A program made the position numbers and the translations under genes. A model generated the notes under the pieces. The model worked only from the letters and a program-made list of their open reading frames with translations, did not search any database and was not told the DNA's origin. 64,000 nucleotides of DNA from Oscillospiraceae bacterium (GTDB lineage: Bacteria; Bacillota; Clostridia; Oscillospirales; Acutalibacteraceae), in contig SVPD01000003.1 of NCBI GenBank assembly GCA_015066045.1, positions 1-64,000 on the forward strand, written 5' to 3'. Below, one piece after another: positions 30,731 to 38,821 of the stretch (position 1 is the stretch's first letter; each line of letters starts with the position of its first letter).

Positions 30731-30751
30731 TAACTGACAGGAAGAAATAAT

Positions 30752-31525
30752 ATGAATATTCTCGTTTTAGGGGATGTGGTCAGCGGCGTAGGCTGCGACT
30801 TTCTGAGAAAAAAGCTCCCCTCCTTCAAAAAGCTCAAAAGCATAGACCTGTGCATCGTAAACGGTGAAAACTCCGCCACGGGTAACGGCATTACGCCCGA
30901 CTCCGCAGAGCATCTTTTCACCAGCGGAGCAGACATTATCACCACCGGCAACCACGCCTTCAGACGCAAAGAGGTCTACGACTATATGGACGAAAACGAA
31001 TTTATCCTCAGACCTTATAATCTGTCCCCCTCCGCACCGGGCAGAGGAATAACCGTAGCGGATATGGGCAGATGCTCCGTGGCGGTGATTAATCTTATGG
31101 GCAATATGTACAGTGACTGCTGCGATAACTGCTTCCGTGCCGCTGACAAGGCAGTCAGGGAGGCTTCGGAAAAAACGAACATCATCCTCGTGGACCTTCA
31201 CGCCGAGGCAACCAGTGAAAAAAAGGCTATGGGCTTTTATCTTGACGGCAAAGTTTCCGCTCTTTTCGGCACCCACACCCACGTGCTCACCGCCGACGAA
31301 AGAGTTCTCCCCGGGGGCACGGGCTACATCACCGACATAGGTATGTGCGGTGTAAAGGACAGCGTTTTAGGTGTGGACAGGGATATAGTTATCGGAAAGT
31401 TCCTCACCGGTATGCCTGCACGCTTTGACAGTGCTCACGGTGACTGTATGATTAACGGCTGCATTTTTACCGTAGATGAAAAAACAGGCAGATGCCTGTC
31501 GGCAGAAAGAGTAAACTTCGAATGA
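30752..31525 (+). CDS. YmdB/TIGR00282-type metallophosphoesterase
   Basis: The 257-residue protein has the calcineurin-like metal motifs of this family in order: GDVVSGVG at the N-terminus, VNGENSATGNGI, TTGNHAF, VDLHAEATSEK and GTHTHVLTADE. The characterised homologue, B. subtilis YmdB, hydrolyses 2',3'-cyclic nucleotides and influences sporulation and biofilm choices; the same role here is inference. It lies 21 bases after the histidine phosphatase gene and 10 bases before the lipoprotein gene, suggesting one operon. Confidence 0.9.
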   Translation: MNILVLGDVVSGVGCDFLRKKLPSFKKLKSIDLCIVNGENSATGNGITPDSAEHLFTSGADIITTGNHAFRRKEVYDYMDENEFILRPYNLSPSAPGRGITVADMGRCSVAVINLMGNMYSDCCDNCFRAADKAVREASEKTNIILVDLHAEATSEKKAMGFYLDGKVSALFGTHTHVLTADERVLPGGTGYITDIGMCGVKDSVLGVDRDIVIGKFLTGMPARFDSAHGDCMINGCIFTVDEKTGRCLSAERVNFE

Positions 31526-31535
31526 GGTAAAATAT

Positions 31536-33056
31536 ATGAAAAAGCTTATATGTATTATGCTATGCATCATATCGGTGCTCTGCATCCTCTCCGCCTGTAA
31601 AAGTGAAAAAACCGGGCAGACGGAGGAAACCACCTCAGAGCCCGAAACCACTCAGCAGCTTATCACGGAAAAGGAAATAACTCTCGGCTATTTCGAGGGA
31701 AAGGGCTTCAACCCCTATAAAACCGACAGTCCGCTGAACAGAAATCTGCTCACGCTGGTTTATGACAGTCTTTTCGTCATCGAGGACGGCTACAGAGTGT
31801 CTGCACTCATCGCAGAGGACTTTACCAATGAGGGAAACAAGCTTACCGTCACCGTAAAGGATGAAATGTATTTTTCCGACGGAAGTGCGGTGGATGCCTC
31901 GGACATAGTCTATTCCTTCAATATAGCCAAGGATAACGCCTTTTACGCAGGAAGGCTCACAAACATAAAATCCGCCACCGCCTCTGACTCCTCGGTTATC
32001 TTCACCCTCGGCAAAGAGGACATTTTCGCTGAGGCCTGTCTGAATTTCCCCATCATAAAAGCGGGCGATGCAGGTGAAAAGGCACCCGTGGGAAGCGGCA
32101 GATACATCCTCAAAAAAAGCGGTGACGGCTATTATCTTAAGGCGAATGACACCACCACCCGAAAGGAAGAAATGACCACGGAAAGGATAAATCTTATCCC
32201 CGTCAGCGCAGACAAGAGTGAGCTTTATCTGCTGCAAACGGGCGACCTTACCTATTTCTTTGACGACCTGAGCGACGGTGAATACACCAAAATCGGCGCC
32301 AATATGGTAAAAATTCCTCTCAACAATCTGGTTTTTCTTGCCTTTAACAGTAAGGGTGTTTTCGCAGAGGAAAATCTCAGAAGAGCCGTAAATCTGGCCA
32401 TAGACAGGACAGGCCTGTGCGACAGTGTTTACGAGGGAATGTACCGCAGAACGAAAAGCGTATTCAATCCCGACTGGCATATAGCCGCCTCGGTGCCGCT
32501 GAGTGAAAACCCCTACGATACGGCTCAGGCAGAGTCTCTGCTGGAAAAAAGCGGCTATGTTTACGCCTATTCCCATAATGCCTACCGCTCCAGAAATTTC
32601 GAATTTTTAAAGATAAGGCTTCTCGTATGCAGTGACACCGAGGCTAAGCTTGCCTTAGCCGGAGAGGTAAAAAAGGCCCTCGAGGGCGTCGGTATCGGTG
32701 TGGAGCTGCTCGAAAAGGAATACAGTGAATATATCGACTGTCTGAAAAGCGGTGATTTTGACCTTTATGTGGGCGAAATCAAGCCCGGTGCAAATATGTC
32801 TCTCTCCGCCTTTTTCTCCTCTGACGGAAGCGCACGCTACGGCATCGACACGGGCAGCGTAGCCGCCAAGGCATACTATGATTTCACCAAGGGTGCCATA
32901 GACGTTTCCACCTTCGTTCAGGTTTTCGACAGTGCTATGCCCTTTATCCCCCTGTGCTACCGTGACGGTATGGCATATTATTCACGTGAGCTTTCCTATG
33001 AGGGAAGCGTGAATGAATACGAGCCCTTTAAAAACGTGTATTCCTGGGAAGCGTAA
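31536..33056 (+). CDS. Peptide-type ABC transporter solute-binding lipoprotein
   Basis: The 506-residue protein has a lipoprotein signal peptide with lipobox LSAC (C21) and a Thr/Glu-rich linker, then a family 5 solute-binding fold as in OppA/DppA. Recognisable parts are YDSLFVIEDGYRVSALIAEDF and FSDGSAVDASDIVYSF near the N-terminus and LRRAVNLAIDR mid-protein. No permease or ATPase gene is adjacent, so it is an orphan binding protein or serves a distant transporter. Element A begins directly after its stop codon. Confidence 0.88.
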   Translation: MKKLICIMLCIISVLCILSACKSEKTGQTEETTSEPETTQQLITEKEITLGYFEGKGFNPYKTDSPLNRNLLTLVYDSLFVIEDGYRVSALIAEDFTNEGNKLTVTVKDEMYFSDGSAVDASDIVYSFNIAKDNAFYAGRLTNIKSATASDSSVIFTLGKEDIFAEACLNFPIIKAGDAGEKAPVGSGRYILKKSGDGYYLKANDTTTRKEEMTTERINLIPVSADKSELYLLQTGDLTYFFDDLSDGEYTKIGANMVKIPLNNLVFLAFNSKGVFAEENLRRAVNLAIDRTGLCDSVYEGMYRRTKSVFNPDWHIAASVPLSENPYDTAQAESLLEKSGYVYAYSHNAYRSRNFEFLKIRLLVCSDTEAKLALAGEVKKALEGVGIGVELLEKEYSEYIDCLKSGDFDLYVGEIKPGANMSLSAFFSSDGSARYGIDTGSVAAKAYYDFTKGAIDVSTFVQVFDSAMPFIPLCYRDGMAYYSRELSYEGSVNEYEPFKNVYSWEA

Positions 33057-33637
33057 AATGAATGCAGAATGCAGAACGCAGAACGCAGAATGTAAGGAAA
33101 CTTTGTTCCGATTATATCCGTGTCAGACTTACGAAATTATCAAAGATACACCATCAATCAAGAATCGATTAAGGAGTTTATTATGTACAACGCTATTGAA
33201 GAAAAGAGCTTTGAATTTGTCGTAAGAATAGTCAATCTTTACAAGTATCTGACCAGCGAAAAGAGAGAATATGTTCTGTCAAATCAGCTTTTGAGAAGCG
33301 GAACAAGTGTAGGAGCAAATGTCGCAGAAGGAGAAAAAGGACAAACAAAACCTGATTTTAACGCCAAAATGAACAATGCTTTAAAAGAAGCTAATGAAAG
33401 TTTTTATTGGCTGAAATTACTGTACAGAACCGAATATTTAACGGAAAAGGAATTTAACAGTCTTGCGAGTGACATTGATGAAATAATATCTATCCTTGTG
33501 TCGATATGTAAGAAAACAAACATATAATCATCTGCCTTTCAGGGCGGTGAATAACATAATCAAAAAATTTGAGACGGATATGATCGGAGCGTAGCGACCT
33601 GCTATTCTGCATTCTGCGTTCTGCATTCTGCATTTAC
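33057..33637. mobile_element. Heptad-TIR element A carrying a four-helix-bundle (IVP) gene
   Basis: The 581-bp unit is bounded by inverted arrays of 7-bp units. The left array (33057-33094) reads ATGCAGA, ATGCAGA, ACGCAGA, ACGCAGA, ATGTAAG. The right array (33603-33637), read on the minus strand, gives ATGCAGA, ATGCAGA, ACGCAGA, ATGCAGA. Its single gene is at 33183-33527. The unit starts at the base after the lipoprotein stop and ends just before the recG Shine-Dalgarno, without disrupting either gene. No transposase is present. Confidence 0.7.
33183..33527 (+). CDS. Four helix bundle protein (23S rRNA intervening-sequence/S23 family)
   Basis: The 114-residue protein matches the IVP family: a first helix ending FEFVVRIVNLYKYL, the conserved QLLRSGTSVGANVAEGE, then a helix with YWLKLLYRTEYL and a C-terminal LVSICKK. 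Family members occur in 23S rRNA intervening sequences and are structurally related to the Avd accessory protein of diversity-generating retroelements; no biochemical function is established. The ATG at 33183 has AAGGAG at good spacing. It is about two thirds identical by eye to the protein at 36293. Confidence 0.88.
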   Translation: MYNAIEEKSFEFVVRIVNLYKYLTSEKREYVLSNQLLRSGTSVGANVAEGEKGQTKPDFNAKMNNALKEANESFYWLKLLYRTEYLTEKEFNSLASDIDEIISILVSICKKTNI

Positions 33638-33653
33638 TGAAAGGAGGGTAAAA

Positions 33654-35684
33654 ATGACACCTGTGCAGTACATCAAGGGTGTAGGCGAAAAAAGAGCGGC
33701 ACTTTTAAAAAAGCTGGGCATAGAGACTCTTTATGATCTGGTGCATTTTTATCCCCGCACCTACATCGATTTCACCTCACTCACACCCATCTGCAGGCTC
33801 GTTCCCGACAGTATCGGCTGCTTCAGTGCAGTGGTAGGCTATGAGCCCACGGAGCATCAGATAAGAAAGGGTATGACCGTATATAAAACTCTGGTCACCG
33901 ACGGTGAGGCGGGAGTACACATCACTATTTTCAATAACCGCTTTTTAGCCGAAAAAATGAAGCAGGGCGAGGAATACATCTTTTACGGCAAGGTTACGGT
34001 GAGCCGTGGCTCCCTCGAAATGACCAATCCTCTCATCGAGCCTTACAGTCACGAGGTGTCCATGATGCCCGTTTATCCCCTTACGGCAGGGCTGACCTCA
34101 AACATTCTTACCAAAATCATAAATAACGCCCTCACCGTCTATGCGGATAAAAAGGAAAGGGATTATCTTCCCGACAGTGTAAGACAGGCCTATTCCCTCT
34201 GCCACGAAAGCTTCGCACTGAAAAGCATTCACTTCCCCAAAAGCAGAGAGGAATATGAAATCGCCCGCCGCAGACTGATTTTCGAGGAGCTTTTTATCCT
34301 GCAGGCGGGAATGAAAATGCTCAGAAAAAGAAACAGACGGCAGACCTCGGGCATAATAAAAAATGACTGCAGCAAAGAATTTATCTCCTCACTCCCCTTT
34401 ACCCTCACGGGTGCTCAGCAGAGAGTAATAGCCGAGGCGGTAAGGGATATGCAGAGGGAAACGCCCATGAACCGTCTCGTTCAGGGTGACGTAGGCTCGG
34501 GTAAAACGGTAATCGCCTGCTGCCTCACCTATGTGGCGGCCAAAAACGGTCTGCAGAGTGCCTTTATGGCGCCGACGGAAATTCTGGCACGGCAGCATTA
34601 CGAAACGGTAAAAAGGCTGACCGAGGGCACGGGAATCACCGCAGACCTGCTGGTTGGCTCTCTCACCCCGAAAAAGAAAAAAGAGGTAAAGGAAAGGCTG
34701 GCAGAGGGTAAAACCGACATCGTCATCGGCACCCACGCTCTGCTCACCGAGGACACGGTCTTCGCCCGTCTCGGTCTCATCGTCACCGACGAGCAGCACC
34801 GCTTCGGTGTAGCCCAGAGAGGCTCCCTTTCCGCCAAGGGCAGCTGCCCGCACACTCTCGTTATGAGTGCCACACCCATTCCCCGCACCCTTTCACTGAT
34901 TATTTACGGCGATCTGGACCTGTCGGTTATAGACGAGCTTCCTGCGGGCAGACAGAAGATTTCCACCTACCGTGTGGACACCTCCTACCGTCAGCGGCTT
35001 TATGCCTTCATAAAAAAGCATCTGGATATGGGACTTCAGGCATACATCGTCTGTCCCGCCGTAGAGGAGGGCGACAGTGACCTGACCGCCGCCACGGAAT
35101 ATGCCGAGATGCTGAAAAATGAGGTTTTCCGTGACTACAGTGTAGGTCTTCTCCACGGAAAAATGAAGGCCAAGGAAAAAGAAAGGGTTATGGAAAGCTT
35201 TTCTGCGGGCGAAACGGGGCTTCTGGTGGCCACCACCGTAATCGAGGTAGGCGTGGACGTGCCGAATGCCGTCATTATGGTCATCGAAAATGCCGAGCGC
35301 TTCGGTCTGTCTCAGCTTCATCAGCTCAGAGGAAGAGTAGGCAGAGGCAAGGAAAAATCCTACTGTGTGCTCGTCAGCGATGCAGAAAACGAAGCGGCCC
35401 TTTCCCGACTTGACGTTATGTGCCGTACCTCCGACGGCTTCAGAATAGCCGACAGGGATCTGGAGCTGAGAGGCCCCGGTGACTTTTTCGGCTCCAGACA
35501 GCACGGTCTTCCCGACCTTAAAATAGCTGACCTTACGGAAAATATGGACATAGTCAGAGAAAGCAGACAGGCCTGCGAGGACCTTTTCAGAGAGGACGCA
35601 GAGCTTAAAAAAGAAGAAAACCGAGGTGTAAGACAGGGCATAGCACGTCTTTTCGCCTCGCAGAAAAATATCACATTCAACTGA
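33654..35684 (+). CDS. recG: ATP-dependent DNA helicase RecG
   Basis: RecG remodels stalled replication forks and branch-migrates Holliday junctions. The 676-residue protein has a wedge/OB domain at the N-terminus (YIKGVGEKRAALLKKLGI, then the HFYPRTYID motif), the helicase motifs GDVGSGKT (Walker A), DEQHRFGV (DEQH variant of motif II), MSATPIPRT, and a C-terminal helicase lobe with QLRGRVGRG and the family end GPGDFFGSRQHG. AAAGGAGGG precedes the ATG. luxS follows after 20 bases. Confidence 0.97.
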   Translation: MTPVQYIKGVGEKRAALLKKLGIETLYDLVHFYPRTYIDFTSLTPICRLVPDSIGCFSAVVGYEPTEHQIRKGMTVYKTLVTDGEAGVHITIFNNRFLAEKMKQGEEYIFYGKVTVSRGSLEMTNPLIEPYSHEVSMMPVYPLTAGLTSNILTKIINNALTVYADKKERDYLPDSVRQAYSLCHESFALKSIHFPKSREEYEIARRRLIFEELFILQAGMKMLRKRNRRQTSGIIKNDCSKEFISSLPFTLTGAQQRVIAEAVRDMQRETPMNRLVQGDVGSGKTVIACCLTYVAAKNGLQSAFMAPTEILARQHYETVKRLTEGTGITADLLVGSLTPKKKKEVKERLAEGKTDIVIGTHALLTEDTVFARLGLIVTDEQHRFGVAQRGSLSAKGSCPHTLVMSATPIPRTLSLIIYGDLDLSVIDELPAGRQKISTYRVDTSYRQRLYAFIKKHLDMGLQAYIVCPAVEEGDSDLTAATEYAEMLKNEVFRDYSVGLLHGKMKAKEKERVMESFSAGETGLLVATTVIEVGVDVPNAVIMVIENAERFGLSQLHQLRGRVGRGKEKSYCVLVSDAENEAALSRLDVMCRTSDGFRIADRDLELRGPGDFFGSRQHGLPDLKIADLTENMDIVRESRQACEDLFREDAELKKEENRGVRQGIARLFASQKNITFN

Positions 35685-35704
35685 AAAACGGGAGGAAAAA
35701 CCTT

Positions 35705-36169
35705 ATGAAAAAAATAGCGAGCTTCACCATCGACCATACTGTCTTACCGAAGGGTATGTACCTTTCCAGAACGGATATGAACACCGTAACCTATGACATC
35801 CGCTGCCGCCGTCCGAATGTGGAGCAGGTAATGGAAAACGGTGCCATCCACACTCTCGAGCACCTTTTCGCTACCTTCGTCAGAAACAGTGATGTCTCTG
35901 ACAGTATAATCTACTTCGGTCCCATGGGCTGCAGAACAGGCTTTTACTTCATCACCGCCGACACTCTCCCGAAATCTGAGGCTATCAGCCTTACCCGTGA
36001 GGCACTGGCCTTCTGTGCGGCCTTCGAGGGCGAGGTGCCCGGTGTTTCTGCCGAGGAATGCGGCAATTACCGTGACCACGACCTTCCCACCGCCAAAAAG
36101 GAAGCAGCCGAAATGGTAAAGGTGCTGGCAGACTGGTCAGAGGAAAAACTTGCTTATCCCACCAGATAA
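35705..36169 (+). CDS. luxS: S-ribosylhomocysteine lyase
   Basis: LuxS cleaves S-ribosylhomocysteine to homocysteine and the autoinducer-2 precursor in the activated methyl cycle. The 154-residue protein has the metal ligands in HTLEHLFATF (HxxEH) and the Cys of ECGNY, plus the active-site motif GPMGCRTGFY. Length is normal. GGGAGG lies before the ATG. It appears cotranscribed with recG, and no mtnN/pfs gene is nearby. Confidence 0.96.
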   Translation: MKKIASFTIDHTVLPKGMYLSRTDMNTVTYDIRCRRPNVEQVMENGAIHTLEHLFATFVRNSDVSDSIIYFGPMGCRTGFYFITADTLPKSEAISLTREALAFCAAFEGEVPGVSAEECGNYRDHDLPTAKKEAAEMVKVLADWSEEKLAYPTR

Positions 36170-36177
36170 GCAACCGC

Positions 36178-36206
36178 TTGAAATAAAACAGGTTTTATGA
36201 TAGAAT
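36178..36206 (+). promoter_or_regulatory. Promoter reading into element B
   Basis: TTGAAA (36178-36183) and TAGAAT (36201-36206), 17 bases apart, lie directly after luxS. Transcription would enter the second four-helix-bundle gene and probably the M23 peptidase gene. Confidence 0.5.
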
Positions 36207-36238
36207 CACAAAAGATAAAACAAATAAAAGATCTCAGA

Positions 36239-36715
36239 ACGCTAAACGCTAAGTGCTAAGTGCTAAACGAATAAATAAAGAGGTGTCGAATTATAGAAAG
36301 CATAATCGAAGAAAAAAGTTTTGATTTCGCGATAAGAATAGTTAATCTCTATAAAGTGCTGAGAACTGAGAAAAAGGAGTTTGTTTTGTCGAAACAATTA
36401 TTAAGAAGCGGAACAAGCATCGGTGCCAATGTTTCTGAAGGAGAAAGAGGACAGACGAAGCCCGATTTCAGCACAAAAATGAGTATCGCATTAAAGGAAG
36501 CCAGTGAAACTTATTACTGGTTAAGGCTTTTATACAAAACTAACTACTTAACTGAAAAAGAGTTTAAAAGTATGGAAAAAGATATTAAAGAAATTTTGGC
36601 TCTTTTGACATCAATATGTAAAACCGCAAAAAACAATCAAGTTACACAAAACATTAAATGCTAAACACATAATTAAAAGTCGTTTAGCGTTTTGCGTTTA
36701 TCGTTTAGCGTTTAA
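36239..36715. mobile_element. Heptad-TIR element B carrying a second four-helix-bundle gene
   Basis: The 477-bp unit ends in inverted arrays of 7-bp units. Left (36239-36270): ACGCTAA, ACGCTAA, GTGCTAA, GTGCTAA, ACGAATA. Right (36681-36715, minus strand): ACGCTAA, ACGATAA, ACGCAAA, ACGCTAA, ACGACTT. It has the same plan as element A but an unrelated heptad sequence. It lies between luxS and the Shine-Dalgarno of the M23 gene. Confidence 0.7.
36293..36664 (+). CDS. Four helix bundle (IVP/S23) protein with a non-canonical start
   Basis: Aligned with its relative at 33183, the frame is intact from codon 1 (GAAGAAAA and SFDFAIRIVNLYK follow), but the codon at the ATG position is ATA (36293). AGAGGTG lies about 8 bases upstream. 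An ATT precedes it, and the first standard start is GTG at 36356, which would delete the first helix. The 123-residue product keeps QLLRSGTSIGANVSEGERGQTKPDF. It is either translated weakly from ATA/ATT, shortened, or in early decay. A small C-terminal extension covers part of the downstream repeat. Confidence 0.7.
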   Translation: MESIIEEKSFDFAIRIVNLYKVLRTEKKEFVLSKQLLRSGTSIGANVSEGERGQTKPDFSTKMSIALKEASETYYWLRLLYKTNYLTEKEFKSMEKDIKEILALLTSICKTAKNNQVTQNIKC

Positions 36716-36739
36716 AACTTCACAAAGGAGGTGAAAGCT

Positions 36740-38713
36740 ATGGAAAGCAATAAGGAGCGCTTTAAAAGAGAGCTGAACGAAACGGTGTCCTTTAATCTGA
36801 ACGATACCTACTTTCTCGATGACGATGTACCCTACTCCCCCTTCGACGGACAGGAGGCGGCGGAAATAATCACGCCCTCTGAGGCAGAGCCTCAGCCCGA
36901 GGAAGCTTTCCCTGCCGCAGAAGCAGAGCTTCCGCAGACGGTCACCGTGCCCGCTGAAAGAAAAAAGCTCAGCCTTTCCGCAGCGGACCTCAGCTACCTC
37001 CTTTACACCGCAGGAGACAGAATCGAATATGTCGGTGAGGAAACCGTGAGACTCCTCAGATACATCCTTTCCCGGCTTTCGCCCGTCTTTATCATCCCGT
37101 GGTTGCTTTTGAGCAATCTTGTCTCAGCCTTACGGAAAAAGGTCAGAGTGCTGCCGAAAAAGGTACATCTGAGCCTGACAGACGACATAAAGAGAATAGC
37201 AGCGGAAATCAGAGCCATCACAAACGCCTCTAAGGCAGTGAAGAAAAAAAGAGGTCTTGTCTTCGGCAGAGCTATGGGAAAATACTTCCTTATGTCCTTT
37301 AAAAGGCACAGCCATTTCTGGAAAACTCTTTTCAATATTTCTCTGCCCGCAGCCACCTGCTTTCTGGTTTTTCTGGTCAGCAATGCGGCGACGGGAGACA
37401 GTACCTTCGCTTTGGAGGTAATATATAACGGCCGCTCTCTGGGCTATGTGGAAAGCACCGAAACCTTTGAAAAGGGCAGAAGTCAGGCCGTGGCACTGCT
37501 CTCCTCCTCCGAGGAAGGCAGCGGACTTTCACTGAATAAGCAGCCCCGATATAAATTCAGCAGGGTAAGGATTAACGAGCTGAGCAATTCACAGATGATA
37601 AGTGAGGGCATAATCGCCGGCAGCGGTGAAAGCTATGTCCGTGCCTGCGGCGTGTATATCGACGGTGAGTTTATCTGCGCAGTGAGAAACGAGTCCGATG
37701 CCGTAGCCGTCTTTTCTAAAATTCTCGCCCCCTATGAGGCCAAGGCTGAGGAGGGCACCATGGTAAGCTTCGTGGAGGAGATAGAATACATTCAGGGCTA
37801 CTACAAAGAGGACAGCGGTCTCATCTGGGACACGGGAAAGCTGCAGAAAATGCTTTCCGAGCCCAAATCGGAGGCCGTTTACCACAAGGTTAAAAAGGGC
37901 GACTCCCTCGCCTCAGTGGCCAAACAGTACGGTCTGAGCAGAAAGCAGCTGCGCACCCTTAACCCCGGAAAGGATTTCGACGATTTCTCCTCTGTCGGAA
38001 AGCTGCTCGTAGCCGAGGAGGAAAGCTATGTCCGAGTCAAGGAAATGAAGACACGCACACGTAAGGTCTCTATCCCCTACGAAACGGTGGAAAAGCAGAG
38101 CTCTTCTCTGGCAAAGGGTACCAAAAAGACCTCGCAGAACGGTGCCTACGGTCAGAAGCTGGTCACCGAGCTGGTCACCTACATCAACGGTGAGATTTCC
38201 TACACCTCCTTCCTTTCGGAAAAAATCACGAAAAATCCCGTTAACAAGATAGTTCTGATAGGCACGAAAACCTATTCCTCACCCGTATACGGCGGCTCGG
38301 TAACCTCAAAGGGCTTCACCTGGCCTACCAGAGGTGCCTACAGTATATCCTCCGGCTACGGCTACAGAAATCCGGGCATTTCCGGCTGGGGCTTCCACGG
38401 AGGCATAGACATCATCCGTTACGGCGGCTCCACAGGTATACCCGTAGTGGCCTCTGCCTCGGGTACGGTGGTCACTGCCTACAGCGGCTGGTCAGGCTAC
38501 GGACACACGGTAGTCATCAACCACGGAAACGGCATCACCACCCGTTATGCACATATGCAGCCCGGCTCCATCTGTGTAAGAGCAGGTCAGTATGTTTATC
38601 AGGGGCAGCAGATAGGCCGCATCGGCTCCACCGGTAACTCCACCGGCCCCCACCTTCATTTCGAGGTGCTGGTGAACGGACGGAAGGTTAATCCGCTGAA
38701 TTATGTGAGATAA
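36740..38713 (+). CDS. Membrane-anchored M23 endopeptidase with LysM and G5 domains
   Basis: The 657-residue protein has a long cytoplasmic N-terminus (1-190), one membrane segment (about 195-215), an extracellular linker, a LysM peptidoglycan-binding domain near 380-425 (YHKVKKGDSLASVAKQYGLS), a G5 domain near 432-510 and a C-terminal M23 peptidase (552-650). Catalytic zinc ligands are in FHGGID and GPHLHFEV, so it should be an active DD- or D,L-endopeptidase. The ATG at 36740 has AAAGGAGG 8 bases upstream; a GTG three codons earlier overlaps that sequence and is unlikely. The layout resembles Firmicutes cell-wall hydrolases of the SpoIIQ/YebA type, but it is not SpoIIQ. Confidence 0.9.
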   Translation: MESNKERFKRELNETVSFNLNDTYFLDDDVPYSPFDGQEAAEIITPSEAEPQPEEAFPAAEAELPQTVTVPAERKKLSLSAADLSYLLYTAGDRIEYVGEETVRLLRYILSRLSPVFIIPWLLLSNLVSALRKKVRVLPKKVHLSLTDDIKRIAAEIRAITNASKAVKKKRGLVFGRAMGKYFLMSFKRHSHFWKTLFNISLPAATCFLVFLVSNAATGDSTFALEVIYNGRSLGYVESTETFEKGRSQAVALLSSSEEGSGLSLNKQPRYKFSRVRINELSNSQMISEGIIAGSGESYVRACGVYIDGEFICAVRNESDAVAVFSKILAPYEAKAEEGTMVSFVEEIEYIQGYYKEDSGLIWDTGKLQKMLSEPKSEAVYHKVKKGDSLASVAKQYGLSRKQLRTLNPGKDFDDFSSVGKLLVAEEESYVRVKEMKTRTRKVSIPYETVEKQSSSLAKGTKKTSQNGAYGQKLVTELVTYINGEISYTSFLSEKITKNPVNKIVLIGTKTYSSPVYGGSVTSKGFTWPTRGAYSISSGYGYRNPGISGWGFHGGIDIIRYGGSTGIPVVASASGTVVTAYSGWSGYGHTVVINHGNGITTRYAHMQPGSICVRAGQYVYQGQQIGRIGSTGNSTGPHLHFEVLVNGRKVNPLNYVR

Positions 38714-38723
38714 TGATTTAAGA

Positions 38724-38761
38724 TAAAAAAAGGAGCTCAAAAATGCAGGAGCTCCTTTTTT
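38724..38761 (+). terminator. Terminator of the M23 peptidase gene
   Basis: AAAAAAAGGAGCT pairs with AGCTCCTTTTTT, 11 bases beyond the stop codon. Confidence 0.8.
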
Positions 38762-38770
38762 ACCCATCAA

Positions 38771-38811
38771 ACAAAAAACGGCGGACGGTCCTGCTGACCT
38801 TGTCCGCCGTT
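38771..38811 (-). terminator. Terminator of the antiporter gene
   Basis: On the minus strand AACGGCGGAC pairs with GTCCGCCGTT and a TTTTTTGTTT tail follows. Confidence 0.8.
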
Positions 38812-38821
38812 ATGTATTCCT

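Noticed and set aside
31635..32576. A 313-codon minus-strand open frame
   Set aside because: Antisense to the solute-binding lipoprotein, which has a signal peptide, lipobox and family motifs.
33057..33094. CRISPR array
   Set aside because: The repeat unit is 7 bp with no spacers, far too short for CRISPR, and no cas gene is present. It is a heptad array.
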